Assembly: GCF_025399835.1 (NCBI RefSeq)
Contig: NZ_JAODVR010000002.1
Coordinates: 124,001 to 188,000, forward strand
Length of the DNA: 64,000 bases
DNA from: Haloarchaeobius sp. HME9146
GTDB taxonomy: Archaea > Halobacteriota > Halobacteria > Halobacteriales > Natrialbaceae
Direction of reading: 5' to 3'
Shown one piece after another: positions 9,416 through 17,164 of this stretch; the stretch's first letter is position 1; each line of letters starts with the position of its first letter. Under the pieces are notes generated by a model that saw only the letters and a list, made by a program, of their open reading frames with translations, was not told the origin of the DNA and ran no database searches. The translations under genes were made by a program, and so were the position numbers.

Positions 9416-11170
9416 TCAGACCTTGTCCGGCGGCTGGGTCAGCCCGCGGCTGTCGCGCTCGACGACCTCGATGAGCCACTCCAGTGCATCGACGTACTCG
9501 TCGACCACGGCGGGGAACCTGGCGTCGGCCCCGACCGATTCGAGCGTTTCGATGGTCTCCTCGTAGTTCGCGATTGCCTCGGGGGCCGGTCGTCCCAGGG
9601 CCGACCCGGGGAAGTGCGCCTTCTTCGCGTAGTCGTTCGAGATGGTCGGCAAGACAACGCCGCCGAGAGCCGCGAACACGTCGAATTTCGCGGGGATATC
9701 GGGGCCCAGGAGGTGTCTCGTGACCGCGCGCGAGAACGCGTCCCGGTCGTCGATGGGAGTCGCGTTCCAGACGCGGTCCGCGAACACGGCGACGCCGGAC
9801 GGCATCACCCGGTCGTGGTACGCCTGCATCTCGTCGTTGTCGTCGATGGCGTCGCCCCAGATACACAGTTCGCCACCGGGGACGCCGGAGACGTTCTCCT
9901 CGCTGACCTCCGGGCTGGTCGTCGGTGTCCAGGCCAGCAGGCGCTCCGGGTCGAGCGTGTTGAGGTACGTCGCCGGCGGATACGAGTTCAGCAACTCGTA
10001 GCCCTCTTCCGCGAACAGGTCGAAACTGTTCCCCTCGAAATCGGGTCCCCACGGCGGGTACGAGACGATCCAGAAGTGCATCATGATGTCCGAGGGGAGG
10101 GTCGGCCGTTCCGAGATATCGATCTGTTCGGACCACATCGACATCCGCTTGCCGCGGTCGGTGACCATCCCGTGGGCGCGGTGGATGAAGTCGTAGAACA
10201 GTTCCTGGACGTCGTCGAGTCCCTCCGATTCCATGTAGGCTCGACAGTCGATGCAGTCCTCCCACTCGATACCGTGGTGACTCCACTCGTCGGCCCCCAC
10301 GTGGACGATATCGGCGTCGAACACCGAGACGACCTCGTCGAGCAGGTCTCCCCACACCTCGTACGACCGGTCCTTGCCCAGACAGAACGCGGGCTTCAGG
10401 TTGAACACCGTCGTCTCGCCGGGCGTGTCACACCGGATGTCTGGAATCTGTGTGAGCAGGTGGAGGCCGTGGCCGGGCGCGTCGAGTTCGGGGATGACGG
10501 TGATGTCCCACTCGGCGGCGTGCTCGACGAACTCGGCCATCTCATCCTGTCCGTAACTCGGTCGCTCAGTCCCATCGGGGGACCGGTTCAGTTCGGGATA
10601 CGCACTCGATTCCATCGCGTAGCCCTCGTTGTCGATGAGGTGCAGGTGGAGGACGTTCAGCTTCGCGCGCGCCATCGATTCGACCAGGTCGTACAGGTCG
10701 GAGAGCGGGATGAACTTGCGGGCAGGGTCGACCATCACGCCGCGCCATTCGAACGCCGGCCAGTCGACGACCTCACAGGTTGGAACCGTGTACGCCTCCC
10801 CGGAGTCTGCAGCCTCGATGAGCCCAGCCAGTGTCTGTGCGGCGTAGTGGAAACCGGCTGCCGTGGTCGCGACCAGCTCGATGCCATCGCCGGTCACCGA
10901 GAGCCGGTAGGCCTCGTCCTCGTGGTCGATAGTCCGTCCGGCTGGCGGCTCGAGGGTATCGACCGTTCGCAGAGCGATGCTCGGGCCTGTTGCCTCGTCG
11001 CTGTCGACCGTCGGGAGGGTTTGGTCGATTTCACGGTCGATGATGGTCTGGACACGGTCCACGCTGGCAGTGGCTGGCGTGGTGCCGTTCGTGGTGATGC
11101 CATCGAGTGCGTCGAGGTCGATTCGGTCGTCTGAGTACTGTTCGTGTTGTGGTCGCGGGACGAGGTGCAT
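9416..11170 (-). CDS. beta-N-acetylhexosaminidase, glycoside hydrolase family 20
   Basis: This 584-residue protein has the GH20b-like N-terminal domain (residues 1-135) and a catalytic TIM barrel beginning WPAFEWRGVMVDPARKF. The GH20 signature is H290-V-G-A-D294-E295-W, where Asp and Glu drive substrate-assisted hydrolysis of terminal GlcNAc or GalNAc. A HLHLIDNEGY segment forms another conserved part of the site. There is no signal peptide, so it should act in the cytoplasm on imported oligosaccharides. Several Cys residues (CRAYMESEG region and RCDT) are unusual for a haloarchaeal enzyme. It marks this locus as glycan catabolism. Confidence 0.92.
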   Translation of the reverse strand: MHLVPRPQHEQYSDDRIDLDALDGITTNGTTPATASVDRVQTIIDREIDQTLPTVDSDEATGPSIALRTVDTLEPPAGRTIDHEDEAYRLSVTGDGIELVATTAAGFHYAAQTLAGLIEAADSGEAYTVPTCEVVDWPAFEWRGVMVDPARKFIPLSDLYDLVESMARAKLNVLHLHLIDNEGYAMESSAYPELNRSPDGTERPSYGQDEMAEFVEHAAEWDITVIPELDAPGHGLHLLTQIPDIRCDTPGETTVFNLKPAFCLGKDRSYEVWGDLLDEVVSVFDADIVHVGADEWSHHGIEWEDCIDCRAYMESEGLDDVQELFYDFIHRAHGMVTDRGKRMSMWSEQIDISERPTLPSDIMMHFWIVSYPPWGPDFEGNSFDLFAEEGYELLNSYPPATYLNTLDPERLLAWTPTTSPEVSEENVSGVPGGELCIWGDAIDDNDEMQAYHDRVMPSGVAVFADRVWNATPIDDRDAFSRAVTRHLLGPDIPAKFDVFAALGGVVLPTISNDYAKKAHFPGSALGRPAPEAIANYEETIETLESVGADARFPAVVDEYVDALEWLIEVVERDSRGLTQPPDKV

Positions 11171-11221
11171 GTGAGTGGAGTCTCCGGTGTGTGGTCTCGT
11201 GTGGTCTCGGGCGCTTCTGGT

Positions 11222-11389
11222 TCAGGTGCGGCGTTCGTCGGGCCGGAAGGCGACGCTCGGGAGCGTGATGCGCTCCTCGCAGTGTGAGCATTCGATTCGG
11301 AGCGTCTCGGTTTCGCGTGCCGTCTCGACCAGGAACGGCTGTCCGCAGTCCGGACAGGTGACCTGGCACGACTTGGTTGGGACTGCCAT
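11222..11389 (-). CDS. small CPxCG-type zinc-ribbon protein (55 aa)
   Basis: A 55-residue protein beginning MAVPTKSCQV holds two Cys pairs, CPDCG at residues 12-16 and CSHC at 34-37, separated by 17 residues, as in a zinc ribbon. Its composition is coding-like and acidic. A TATA-like TTTAATATT at 11419-11427 lies 30-38 bp before the ATG, with a GGTGG ribosome-site-like element between. Small one-domain zinc-finger proteins of this kind are common in haloarchaea, and several affect stress or growth regulation; the target of this one is unknown. It sits between the hexosaminidase and RidA genes. Confidence 0.75.
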   Translation of the reverse strand: MAVPTKSCQVTCPDCGQPFLVETARETETLRIECSHCEERITLPSVAFRPDERRT

Positions 11390-11519
11390 CGGTTACCACC
11401 CCTTGACCGACTGGGCTCTTTAATATTGGCGTCGGCTCTGCTGGTTCGCACCCGTGACCGCACGCAAGCCGAGGGGGGGAAGGATTATGCGGCCCCCCGT
11501 CAAGGTCTGAACCGGTAGC

Positions 11520-11900
11520 ATGCAACCGATAAGTACCGACGAGGCACCGGGAGCCATCGGGCCGTACTCACAGGGAATCATCGACGGGGAGACCGTCTAC
11601 GTCTCCGGGCAGGGACCGGTCGACCCCGAGACGGGCGAGATAGTCAGCGACGACATCCGCGAACAGACCCGGCGAACGCTGGAGAACGTGGCCGCGATTC
11701 TCGAAGCTGGCGGGAGTTCGCTCGACGACGTCGTCAAGGCGACCGTCTTCGTCAGGGATATGGCCGACTACGAGGCAGTCAACGAGGTGTACGGCGAGTA
11801 CATGAGCGACCCGTATCCGGCGCGGAGCGCGGTCCAGATCGTCGACCTCCCGATAGACATCGACGTGGAGATAGAAGCGATCGCGACGCTCGCCGAGTGA
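11520..11900 (+). CDS. ridA: RidA/YjgF-family enamine/imine deaminase
   Basis: The 126-residue protein has full family length and the hallmarks GPYSQG, VSGQGPVDPETGE and the catalytic Arg in YPARSAVQ near residue 105. RidA hydrolyses reactive enamine/imine intermediates made by PLP-dependent enzymes and so protects against 2-aminoacrylate damage. It works as a cytoplasmic trimer in known cases. A TATA-like GATTATGC lies about 33 bp before the ATG. The gene is alone on its strand here, and 7 bp separates its stop from the end of the convergent TIM-barrel gene. Confidence 0.93.
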   Translation: MQPISTDEAPGAIGPYSQGIIDGETVYVSGQGPVDPETGEIVSDDIREQTRRTLENVAAILEAGGSSLDDVVKATVFVRDMADYEAVNEVYGEYMSDPYPARSAVQIVDLPIDIDVEIEAIATLAE

Positions 11901-11907
11901 GCGTCGA

Positions 11908-12654
11908 CTAGAGGTTTCTCAGGAAGTCGACGCCGTGGGCCAGCGACGCGAGCGGGTCCTCCGGCACGTCGTGTTCGTAGACGAGCCACTCGGCCCCGAT
12001 GTCGGCGGCCGCGTCGGCACAGGCCTGCATGTCGACCGCGCCGGTTCCGATTTCGACCGGCCGACCGGGGTGTGGGAGCTCTCCCCACTCCTCCAGTCGG
12101 ACGTCCTTCATGTGGACCTGCGTGCACCGGTCACCGAGCCGCTGGAGCCACTCGACGGGGTCCTCACCGCCCGCGAGGACCCAGCCCACGTCGAGTTCGA
12201 AGTCCACGTCGGTCCGTTCGGCGAATATCTCCAGCCCGAGCGCGCCGTCCTCGACCGCCCGGAACTCCTGGTGGTGGTTGTGGAACTGGAGGCCGAGGCC
12301 GTGCTCGCCGAGGGCGTCGTCGACCGCAGCCAGCCTGTCGGCGAACGTCTCGACCCGCTCACGAGAGTCGAACAGCTCCGGGCCAGCCCACGGGACGACG
12401 ACGCTGTCGACACCGAAGCGTTCGCACAGCTCGACCACGGGGTCGAGGTCCGATTCCAGCAGGTCCAGGCTGAGGTGGGGCGGGACCGCCTCGACTCCCG
12501 CCGCGGACAGTCGCTCGGCAAGCTCGACGCCCAGGTCGTCGGGGGCTCCCGAGTACTGGATACCGTCGTAGCCGGCGTCGATGACGCGCTCGGTCGTCTC
12601 CGCGACGGGGTCGTCGAGTTCACGAAGCGTGTATTGGTTGATTGCGATGTTCAT
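11908..12654 (-). CDS. sugar phosphate isomerase/epimerase family protein (AP-endonuclease-2-like TIM barrel)
   Basis: This 248-residue protein starts MNIAINQYTLREL and carries the metal-site segments FHNHHQEF, FELDVGWVLAGGEDP, QVHMKDVRLEEWG and VYEHDVP expected in the xylose-isomerase-like family. Its start overlaps the stop of the upstream Gfo/Idh gene by 4 bp, so the two are almost certainly translated together. Family members act as isomerases and epimerases or as 3-keto-glycoside-cleaving lyases paired with a Gfo/Idh dehydrogenase. The overlap with just such a dehydrogenase makes the second role worth testing. The exact reaction is unknown. Confidence 0.87.
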   Translation of the reverse strand: MNIAINQYTLRELDDPVAETTERVIDAGYDGIQYSGAPDDLGVELAERLSAAGVEAVPPHLSLDLLESDLDPVVELCERFGVDSVVVPWAGPELFDSRERVETFADRLAAVDDALGEHGLGLQFHNHHQEFRAVEDGALGLEIFAERTDVDFELDVGWVLAGGEDPVEWLQRLGDRCTQVHMKDVRLEEWGELPHPGRPVEIGTGAVDMQACADAAADIGAEWLVYEHDVPEDPLASLAHGVDFLRNL

Positions 12655-13736
12655 TCTACCTCCACGTTCTCGGGGGCGGGATTTAGTACCCCGTCCTCCA
12701 CCATCGCCTCCAGTGGGTTATCGTCGATGTCGAGCGGGAACTCGACGCGGCCGCGCTGCCGGGCGGACTCCCACGCGCCGAAGATTATCTCAGTCGCGCG
12801 AAGCGCGTGCTCGCCTGAGAGGGCCGGTTGCCGCCCGTCGTCGTACGCCTCGACGATGTGCTCGATAGCCCGCGGAATCAGCGGCCCGAGCCCCATGTAG
12901 TGCTCTTCCCACTCGGTTCCATCCTTGTGGCGAACGCGAAGCGTCGGGCCGTCGTCACCCCAGCCCTCGGGGAGGACCTCGATACGGCCCTCGGTGCCGA
13001 ACAACTGGTTGTGGACCGCCGGCATCTCCTCACCGACACCCGTGCTCGCGACGCCGTAGACACCGTTCTCGTAGCGCCACTGGACGAACGCGTGGTTCTC
13101 GTTGTGCGCGCCGTACTTGATGTTCTCCTCGCGGTAGTCGATGGCTCCGAGGATCCACTCGGGGTCGGTCTCGTCGACGTAGTAGTGACAGAGGTCGATG
13201 AGGTGGCTCCCGTAGTCGAACAGCTCCGAACAGCCCATCTCGACCCGGGTCAGGTCGCCGATGACACCGTCGTCCAGCAGGCGCTTGGCTTCCATCCACG
13301 GGTCGCCGAACCGGCGCTGGTGGTTGAACGTGAGCTGGACGCCTTCTCGGTCGCAGACCTCGGTCATCCGGCGGGCGTCGCCCCACGTGTTGGCCATCGG
13401 CTTCTCGCAGTGGATGGCTCCGACGTGCCCGCTTTCGGCGAGGTCGGTGACGATTGCGGCGTGTGTGGGAATCGGCGTACAGACGCTGACGAAGTCGGGC
13501 TCGTGTTCCGCGACCATCGCCCCGTAGTCCTCGTAGACGGCTGCGTCGGGGAGGTCGAACTCGCCGGCGAACTCCTGGCCTCGTTCGGTCACGAGGTCTG
13601 CACAGGCGACGAGTTCGCACTGTTCGAGTTCCTCGTACCCTCGCGCGTGGTGATACGCCATCCCGGAGTGAGTCCCCCAGTCTGGGTTCTCTGGGTCGGG
13701 GCCGGTCCCGACGAAGGCGACGCTAAAGTTTGGCAT
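12651..13736 (-). CDS. Gfo/Idh/MocA-family oxidoreductase coupled to TIM-barrel gene
   Basis: The 361-residue protein begins MPNFSVAFVGTGPDPE, with a long insertion after the nucleotide loop (WGTHSGMAYHHARGYEEL) seen in some glycoside or cyclitol dehydrogenases. It has the EKPMA lysine motif and a DYGSHLIDLCHYYVDE segment with candidate active-site Asp and His. A TATA-like TTATTACT near 13764 is 28 bp before the ATG, giving a leaderless start. It overlaps the TIM-barrel gene by 4 bp. It probably oxidises a sugar hydroxyl (C3 in related pairs) that the partner then acts on; that pathway is inference. Confidence 0.88.
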   Translation of the reverse strand: MPNFSVAFVGTGPDPENPDWGTHSGMAYHHARGYEELEQCELVACADLVTERGQEFAGEFDLPDAAVYEDYGAMVAEHEPDFVSVCTPIPTHAAIVTDLAESGHVGAIHCEKPMANTWGDARRMTEVCDREGVQLTFNHQRRFGDPWMEAKRLLDDGVIGDLTRVEMGCSELFDYGSHLIDLCHYYVDETDPEWILGAIDYREENIKYGAHNENHAFVQWRYENGVYGVASTGVGEEMPAVHNQLFGTEGRIEVLPEGWGDDGPTLRVRHKDGTEWEEHYMGLGPLIPRAIEHIVEAYDDGRQPALSGEHALRATEIIFGAWESARQRGRVEFPLDIDDNPLEAMVEDGVLNPAPENVEVE

Positions 13737-13796
13737 ACGTGGTTGTGGACACGTACCACAGTAATAACGGTTGGGGGTGGGTGTGCGACCCCGGTC

Positions 13797-14648
13797 TCAC
13801 TCGTCGCCAGTCCCGTCGATATCGTCTATCTCGTACACGTCCCGAAGCAGCGACTGGTCCAGTCCGGAGAGCAGGCCACCGTCGACGACCAGTTCCGTGC
13901 CGGTGACGAATCCGGCGGCATCGGACGCGAGGAACAGGGCCGCGGTCGCGACCTCGTCGGGGCGACCGAACCGGCGCAGTGCGTACTGGTCGAGCCACTT
14001 CTGTCGTGCCGAGCCTTCCTCAGCCCGCTCCTCAGACTCCTCCATCTCCCGGCGTCGTTGCTCGGTCTCGATGGTCCCCGGGGCCAGCACGTTGGACCGG
14101 ATGCCGCGATGGCCGTATTGGGTCGCGATGTTGCGGGAAAGCTGGAGCAGACCGCTCTTCGCCGCCGAGTAGGCACTGAGGCCGATACCGGTCATGCCGT
14201 TGACCGACCCGACGTGGACGATTGAGCCGCCGCCCCCGGTTATCATCTCGGGAAGGGCGGCTTTCGCGACGCGGTAGTGCCCGGTGAGGTTCACGTCGAG
14301 GTTCTGCTCCCACGTCTCCTCGTCGAGTCTGAGAATCGTTTCGTCGGCAATCGCGCCGCCGGCGTTGTTCACCAGCACGTCGATACCCCCGAAGGTATCG
14401 ACCGTCGTCGCGACGAGCGCCTCGACCTCCTCGGGCTCGGTCACGTCGCACGCGACACCGACGGCACGGGTGTCGTATGTCGTTTCGATGTCGGCTGCCA
14501 CCGACTCCACCGTCTCGCTGGAGCGAGCGCAGAGCACGACGTTCGCGCCCGCGTCGGCGAAAGTCTCCGCGATAGCTTTCCCGATGCCACGGGAGGCACC
14601 GGTGACGATAGCAGTCCGGTCGGTGAGGGTGAATGGGTTCGAATTCAT
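13797..14648 (-). CDS. short-chain dehydrogenase/reductase (classical SDR)
   Basis: The 283-residue protein has the TGASRGIG cofactor loop, the NNAGG motif, a catalytic Ser in VGSVNG and the YSAAKSG Tyr-Lys pair. A charged 20-residue insertion rich in Glu and Arg (around residues 200-225, REMEESEERAEEG) lies in the substrate loop. SDRs oxidise or reduce alcohols and ketones with NAD(P). It follows the FG-GAP gene by 28 bp on the same strand, so the two are likely one operon. The substrate is unknown; a sugar or sugar-acid alcohol fits the context. Confidence 0.9.
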   Translation of the reverse strand: MNSNPFTLTDRTAIVTGASRGIGKAIAETFADAGANVVLCARSSETVESVAADIETTYDTRAVGVACDVTEPEEVEALVATTVDTFGGIDVLVNNAGGAIADETILRLDEETWEQNLDVNLTGHYRVAKAALPEMITGGGGSIVHVGSVNGMTGIGLSAYSAAKSGLLQLSRNIATQYGHRGIRSNVLAPGTIETEQRRREMEESEERAEEGSARQKWLDQYALRRFGRPDEVATAALFLASDAAGFVTGTELVVDGGLLSGLDQSLLRDVYEIDDIDGTGDE

Positions 14649-14676
14649 GACTCGATGGATGCGGGGGTCTCCCGCA

Positions 14677-15858
14677 TCAGCGACCTCCCACGTTGGTCAG
14701 GAGGTCGATGTGGTTCTGGCCGTCGACGCCGTTGACCTCGTTCGCGCGCCAGGTCTTCCCGATGATGTCGGGCCGGCCGTCGCCGTTCGCATCGATGACG
14801 GTCGCACAGTGGGTGCCGAGGTTCTCGTCGAGCAGGACGTCACGCTCCCACTCGCCGTCCTCGTAGGAGAGGAGGTACCAGCGCGGTTGTGTCTCGACGC
14901 CGTCGGTCTTCCTGTTCTCCATCTCGGCGGTGAATATCTCGAGGATTCCGTCGCCGTCGAAGTCGGCGAGCGCGAGGGAGTGCATCGCGCGGTAGTCGGC
15001 TTCGGCCGGGAAGAGCACCTCCACGTCCCAGTAGTCGTCGTCGCTCTCGGGGCGTGAGCAGACGGCGAGCCGTGCGCCCGTGTCCTCCTCGCTCTCGGTG
15101 ACGACGAGTTCGGCTTCACCGTCGCCGTCCACGTCGCCCATCGTGATCCGAGTCTCCGGGTGCCAGTCCAGGTCCGGCGGAAGGACGGGATGTCGCTCCC
15201 ACTCCGTTCCGTCGCCAGCTACGTTCTCGTACCAGGCCACGGCTGTCACCACGTCGAGCCCGGGTGAGTCCGAGAGGTGGGCTACGAGGGTACCGTCGCC
15301 CGGCACCTCGTCGTCGATGACCGTCACTGGCCACTGGCCGGTCGGGTCCTCCTCGGGGATGTGGTGGTACAGCAGTCGCAGTCCTTTCTCTCGCCCGATT
15401 ATCTCCTCCCGCCCATCGCCATCAAGGTCGGCTGCCAGTATGTCGTGATACCCGAGCGGGCCGGGTTCGGTTACTTTGTGACTCGTCCCGTAGTCGTCGC
15501 GGTCCGGAGCCAGAACCACCCAGCGAAGGATACCGTGTTCGTTGTCGCTGCAGACGAGTTCCGGGTTCCCGTCGCCATCGACGTCGAGCGCTACTGCACC
15601 GACGTCCGGCCAGAAGTCCGGGAATAGCTCCCGGCGAGACCACTCGCCTGTCCCTGGGTCCCGGTCGTACTGGAACAGGAACCCCTGTTCGTCTTCACGG
15701 TGGACCCCACCGATAGTGTACTCCGGATACCCATCGCCGTCGTAGTCAGCGACCGTGACACAGCCCCTGGAGACGTAGCCCGGTTCCGTCGGGGGCCAGC
15801 CCCAGAAACAGTCCGTCGTATCGATGAGCGTATGCTCGAATAGCGGGTGCGAACCCAT
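14677..15858 (-). CDS. FG-GAP/VCBS-repeat beta-propeller protein without signal peptide
   Basis: The 393-residue protein is built from repeats with calcium-loop motifs: DYDGDGYPE, DVDGDGNPE, DLDGDGREE, DVDGDGEAE, DFDGDGILE and DANGDGRPD, consistent with a 6-7-bladed propeller. The open frame runs on upstream across the enolase gene, but the start at 15858 is supported by a TATTTAT box centred near 15885, 27 bp away. No signal peptide is present, although most FG-GAP proteins are exported. It may be a cytoplasmic sugar-binding or lyase-like propeller. It is cotranscribed with the SDR gene. Function is unknown. Confidence 0.8.
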   Translation of the reverse strand: MGSHPLFEHTLIDTTDCFWGWPPTEPGYVSRGCVTVADYDGDGYPEYTIGGVHREDEQGFLFQYDRDPGTGEWSRRELFPDFWPDVGAVALDVDGDGNPELVCSDNEHGILRWVVLAPDRDDYGTSHKVTEPGPLGYHDILAADLDGDGREEIIGREKGLRLLYHHIPEEDPTGQWPVTVIDDEVPGDGTLVAHLSDSPGLDVVTAVAWYENVAGDGTEWERHPVLPPDLDWHPETRITMGDVDGDGEAELVVTESEEDTGARLAVCSRPESDDDYWDVEVLFPAEADYRAMHSLALADFDGDGILEIFTAEMENRKTDGVETQPRWYLLSYEDGEWERDVLLDENLGTHCATVIDANGDGRPDIIGKTWRANEVNGVDGQNHIDLLTNVGGR

Positions 15859-15908
15859 ACCAAACTCTTCACTACCACCGATAAATAGCTTCCTCCCGGG
15901 GGTCAGAT

Positions 15909-17081
15909 TCAGCCGTCGAGGGCGTACTGCGCCACGGCGTCCATGTCGACCTCGACGCCCAGCCCGGGCCCATCGGGGAGTTCGATACATCCGTCGGCGA
16001 CGGTGAGTGGCTCGGTAATCACGTCGCCTTCCCAGCCGTAGTAGACCGTGTCCGGCGGGAGCGTGAATCCCGGAACCCCGAGCACGGCGTGCATGACTGC
16101 GGCGGTCCGGATGCCGAGGTCGAAGGCACAGTGATGGGTCACCGACAGCCCGGCGTCCTCGGCAATCGCGGCCTGCTGGCGGAGGCCGGCGATACCACCG
16201 GCGGGCGTCATGTCCAGAATCGCCACGTCGACCGCGTCCTCGCGGGCGAGCGCGCCGATGTTCCGCGGGATGTAGGTGTCCTCGTTCGCGCCGATGGGCT
16301 GGCGCGTGCGGTTCCGAAGGCTCGCGAGCGACCCGTGGCCGTCGACCCGAATCGGCTGCTCCACGTACTGGAGGTAGACGCCAGCGTCTTCGAGCATCGC
16401 ACACACACGAACCGCCTGGTCCAAAGTCCAGCCCTGGTTGGGGTCGAGCCGGAACTCGAGCTCGCCGTCGACCGCCTCGTGCATGGCGACGATGCGGTCC
16501 ACGTCGGTCCGCCAGTCCCTGCCTGCCTTGGTCTTCAACACGGAATAGCCCGCGTCGCGGACCTCGACGGCGCGCTCGGCGGAGGTTTCGGGGTCGAGGA
16601 TGCCGAGACAGTAGGCGCACTCGACGCTGTTCGTCTCGTCGTACTCGTCCTGGTGTTGGCGGTGCCGACGCGAGGCGGACTCGGGCGCGGTCCAGCCCCC
16701 GAGCAACTCGTACACGGGCCGGCCGGTGGCTTTGCCGACGATGTCCCAGCAGGCGATCTCGATAGGGGCGAAGAACAGCTCGACGTTCGTGTACTCGATG
16801 AACAGTCGTCGACGGAACGCCTCTATCTCGAACGGCGACATGCCGAGGACCATCGGCGCGATGCCCTCCTTGATGAGCGAGACGGTCGCCTCGGGGGAGA
16901 GGAACACCCGGACCTCACCCCAGCCGCTGATTCCCTCGTCCGTGTCAACCCTGACGAGGACGCGTTCCATCGAGTAGAGGTTGCCGTGGTTGGTCGTGTA
17001 GGGAGCGATACCGTCGACGCCCTCATCGAGGTCGACGAGCGGCACGTCGACTACGTAGGTCTCGATACCCGTGATTTCCAT
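15909..17081 (-). CDS. mandelate racemase/muconate lactonizing enzyme-type sugar-acid dehydratase (enolase superfamily)
   Basis: This 390-residue protein has the superfamily's N-terminal capping domain and C-terminal barrel. Visible active-site parts are KTKAG (a KxK general base), DPNQGW, EQPI and ANED (three acidic metal ligands), and HHCAFDLG (His general acid/base). Such enzymes often dehydrate aldonic or uronic acids. The start MEITGIETY was chosen because AATATAAATA at 17103-17112 lies 26 bp upstream. It is divergent from the C45 acyltransferase gene, sharing an 83-bp promoter region. The exact acid cannot be read from sequence. Confidence 0.88.
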   Translation of the reverse strand: MEITGIETYVVDVPLVDLDEGVDGIAPYTTNHGNLYSMERVLVRVDTDEGISGWGEVRVFLSPEATVSLIKEGIAPMVLGMSPFEIEAFRRRLFIEYTNVELFFAPIEIACWDIVGKATGRPVYELLGGWTAPESASRRHRQHQDEYDETNSVECAYCLGILDPETSAERAVEVRDAGYSVLKTKAGRDWRTDVDRIVAMHEAVDGELEFRLDPNQGWTLDQAVRVCAMLEDAGVYLQYVEQPIRVDGHGSLASLRNRTRQPIGANEDTYIPRNIGALAREDAVDVAILDMTPAGGIAGLRQQAAIAEDAGLSVTHHCAFDLGIRTAAVMHAVLGVPGFTLPPDTVYYGWEGDVITEPLTVADGCIELPDGPGLGVEVDMDAVAQYALDG

Positions 17082-17102
17082 GCCTGAACGTGGATAACAC
17101 CC

Positions 17103-17141
17103 AATATAAATACCGGGGTCGACCGGATGCAGGTTTAAATA
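17103..17141. promoter_or_regulatory. divergent pair of TATA boxes
   Basis: Two TATA-like boxes face away from each other. AATATAAATA (17103-17112) serves the enolase-family gene starting at 17081, and TTTAAATA (17134-17141) serves the C45 gene starting at 17165. Each lies 26-28 bp from its ATG, so both mRNAs are probably leaderless. Confidence 0.7.
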
Positions 17142-17164
17142 CTCTATGCGAGAAGAGGGTCGTA

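Noticed and set aside
9302-11134. 610-codon open frame on the plus strand opposite the hexosaminidase gene
   Set aside because: It is antisense to a gene with a clear catalytic signature and its composition is Val/Arg/Asp-rich in the pattern of a mirror frame.
12828-14225. 465-codon plus-strand frame spanning the ends of two minus-strand genes
   Set aside because: It crosses two convincing genes and a promoter region and shows no motif.
15909-16620. Upstream extension of the FG-GAP open frame
   Set aside because: It runs across the enolase-family gene in another frame, is Arg/Gly-rich, and a TATA box places the real start at 15858.
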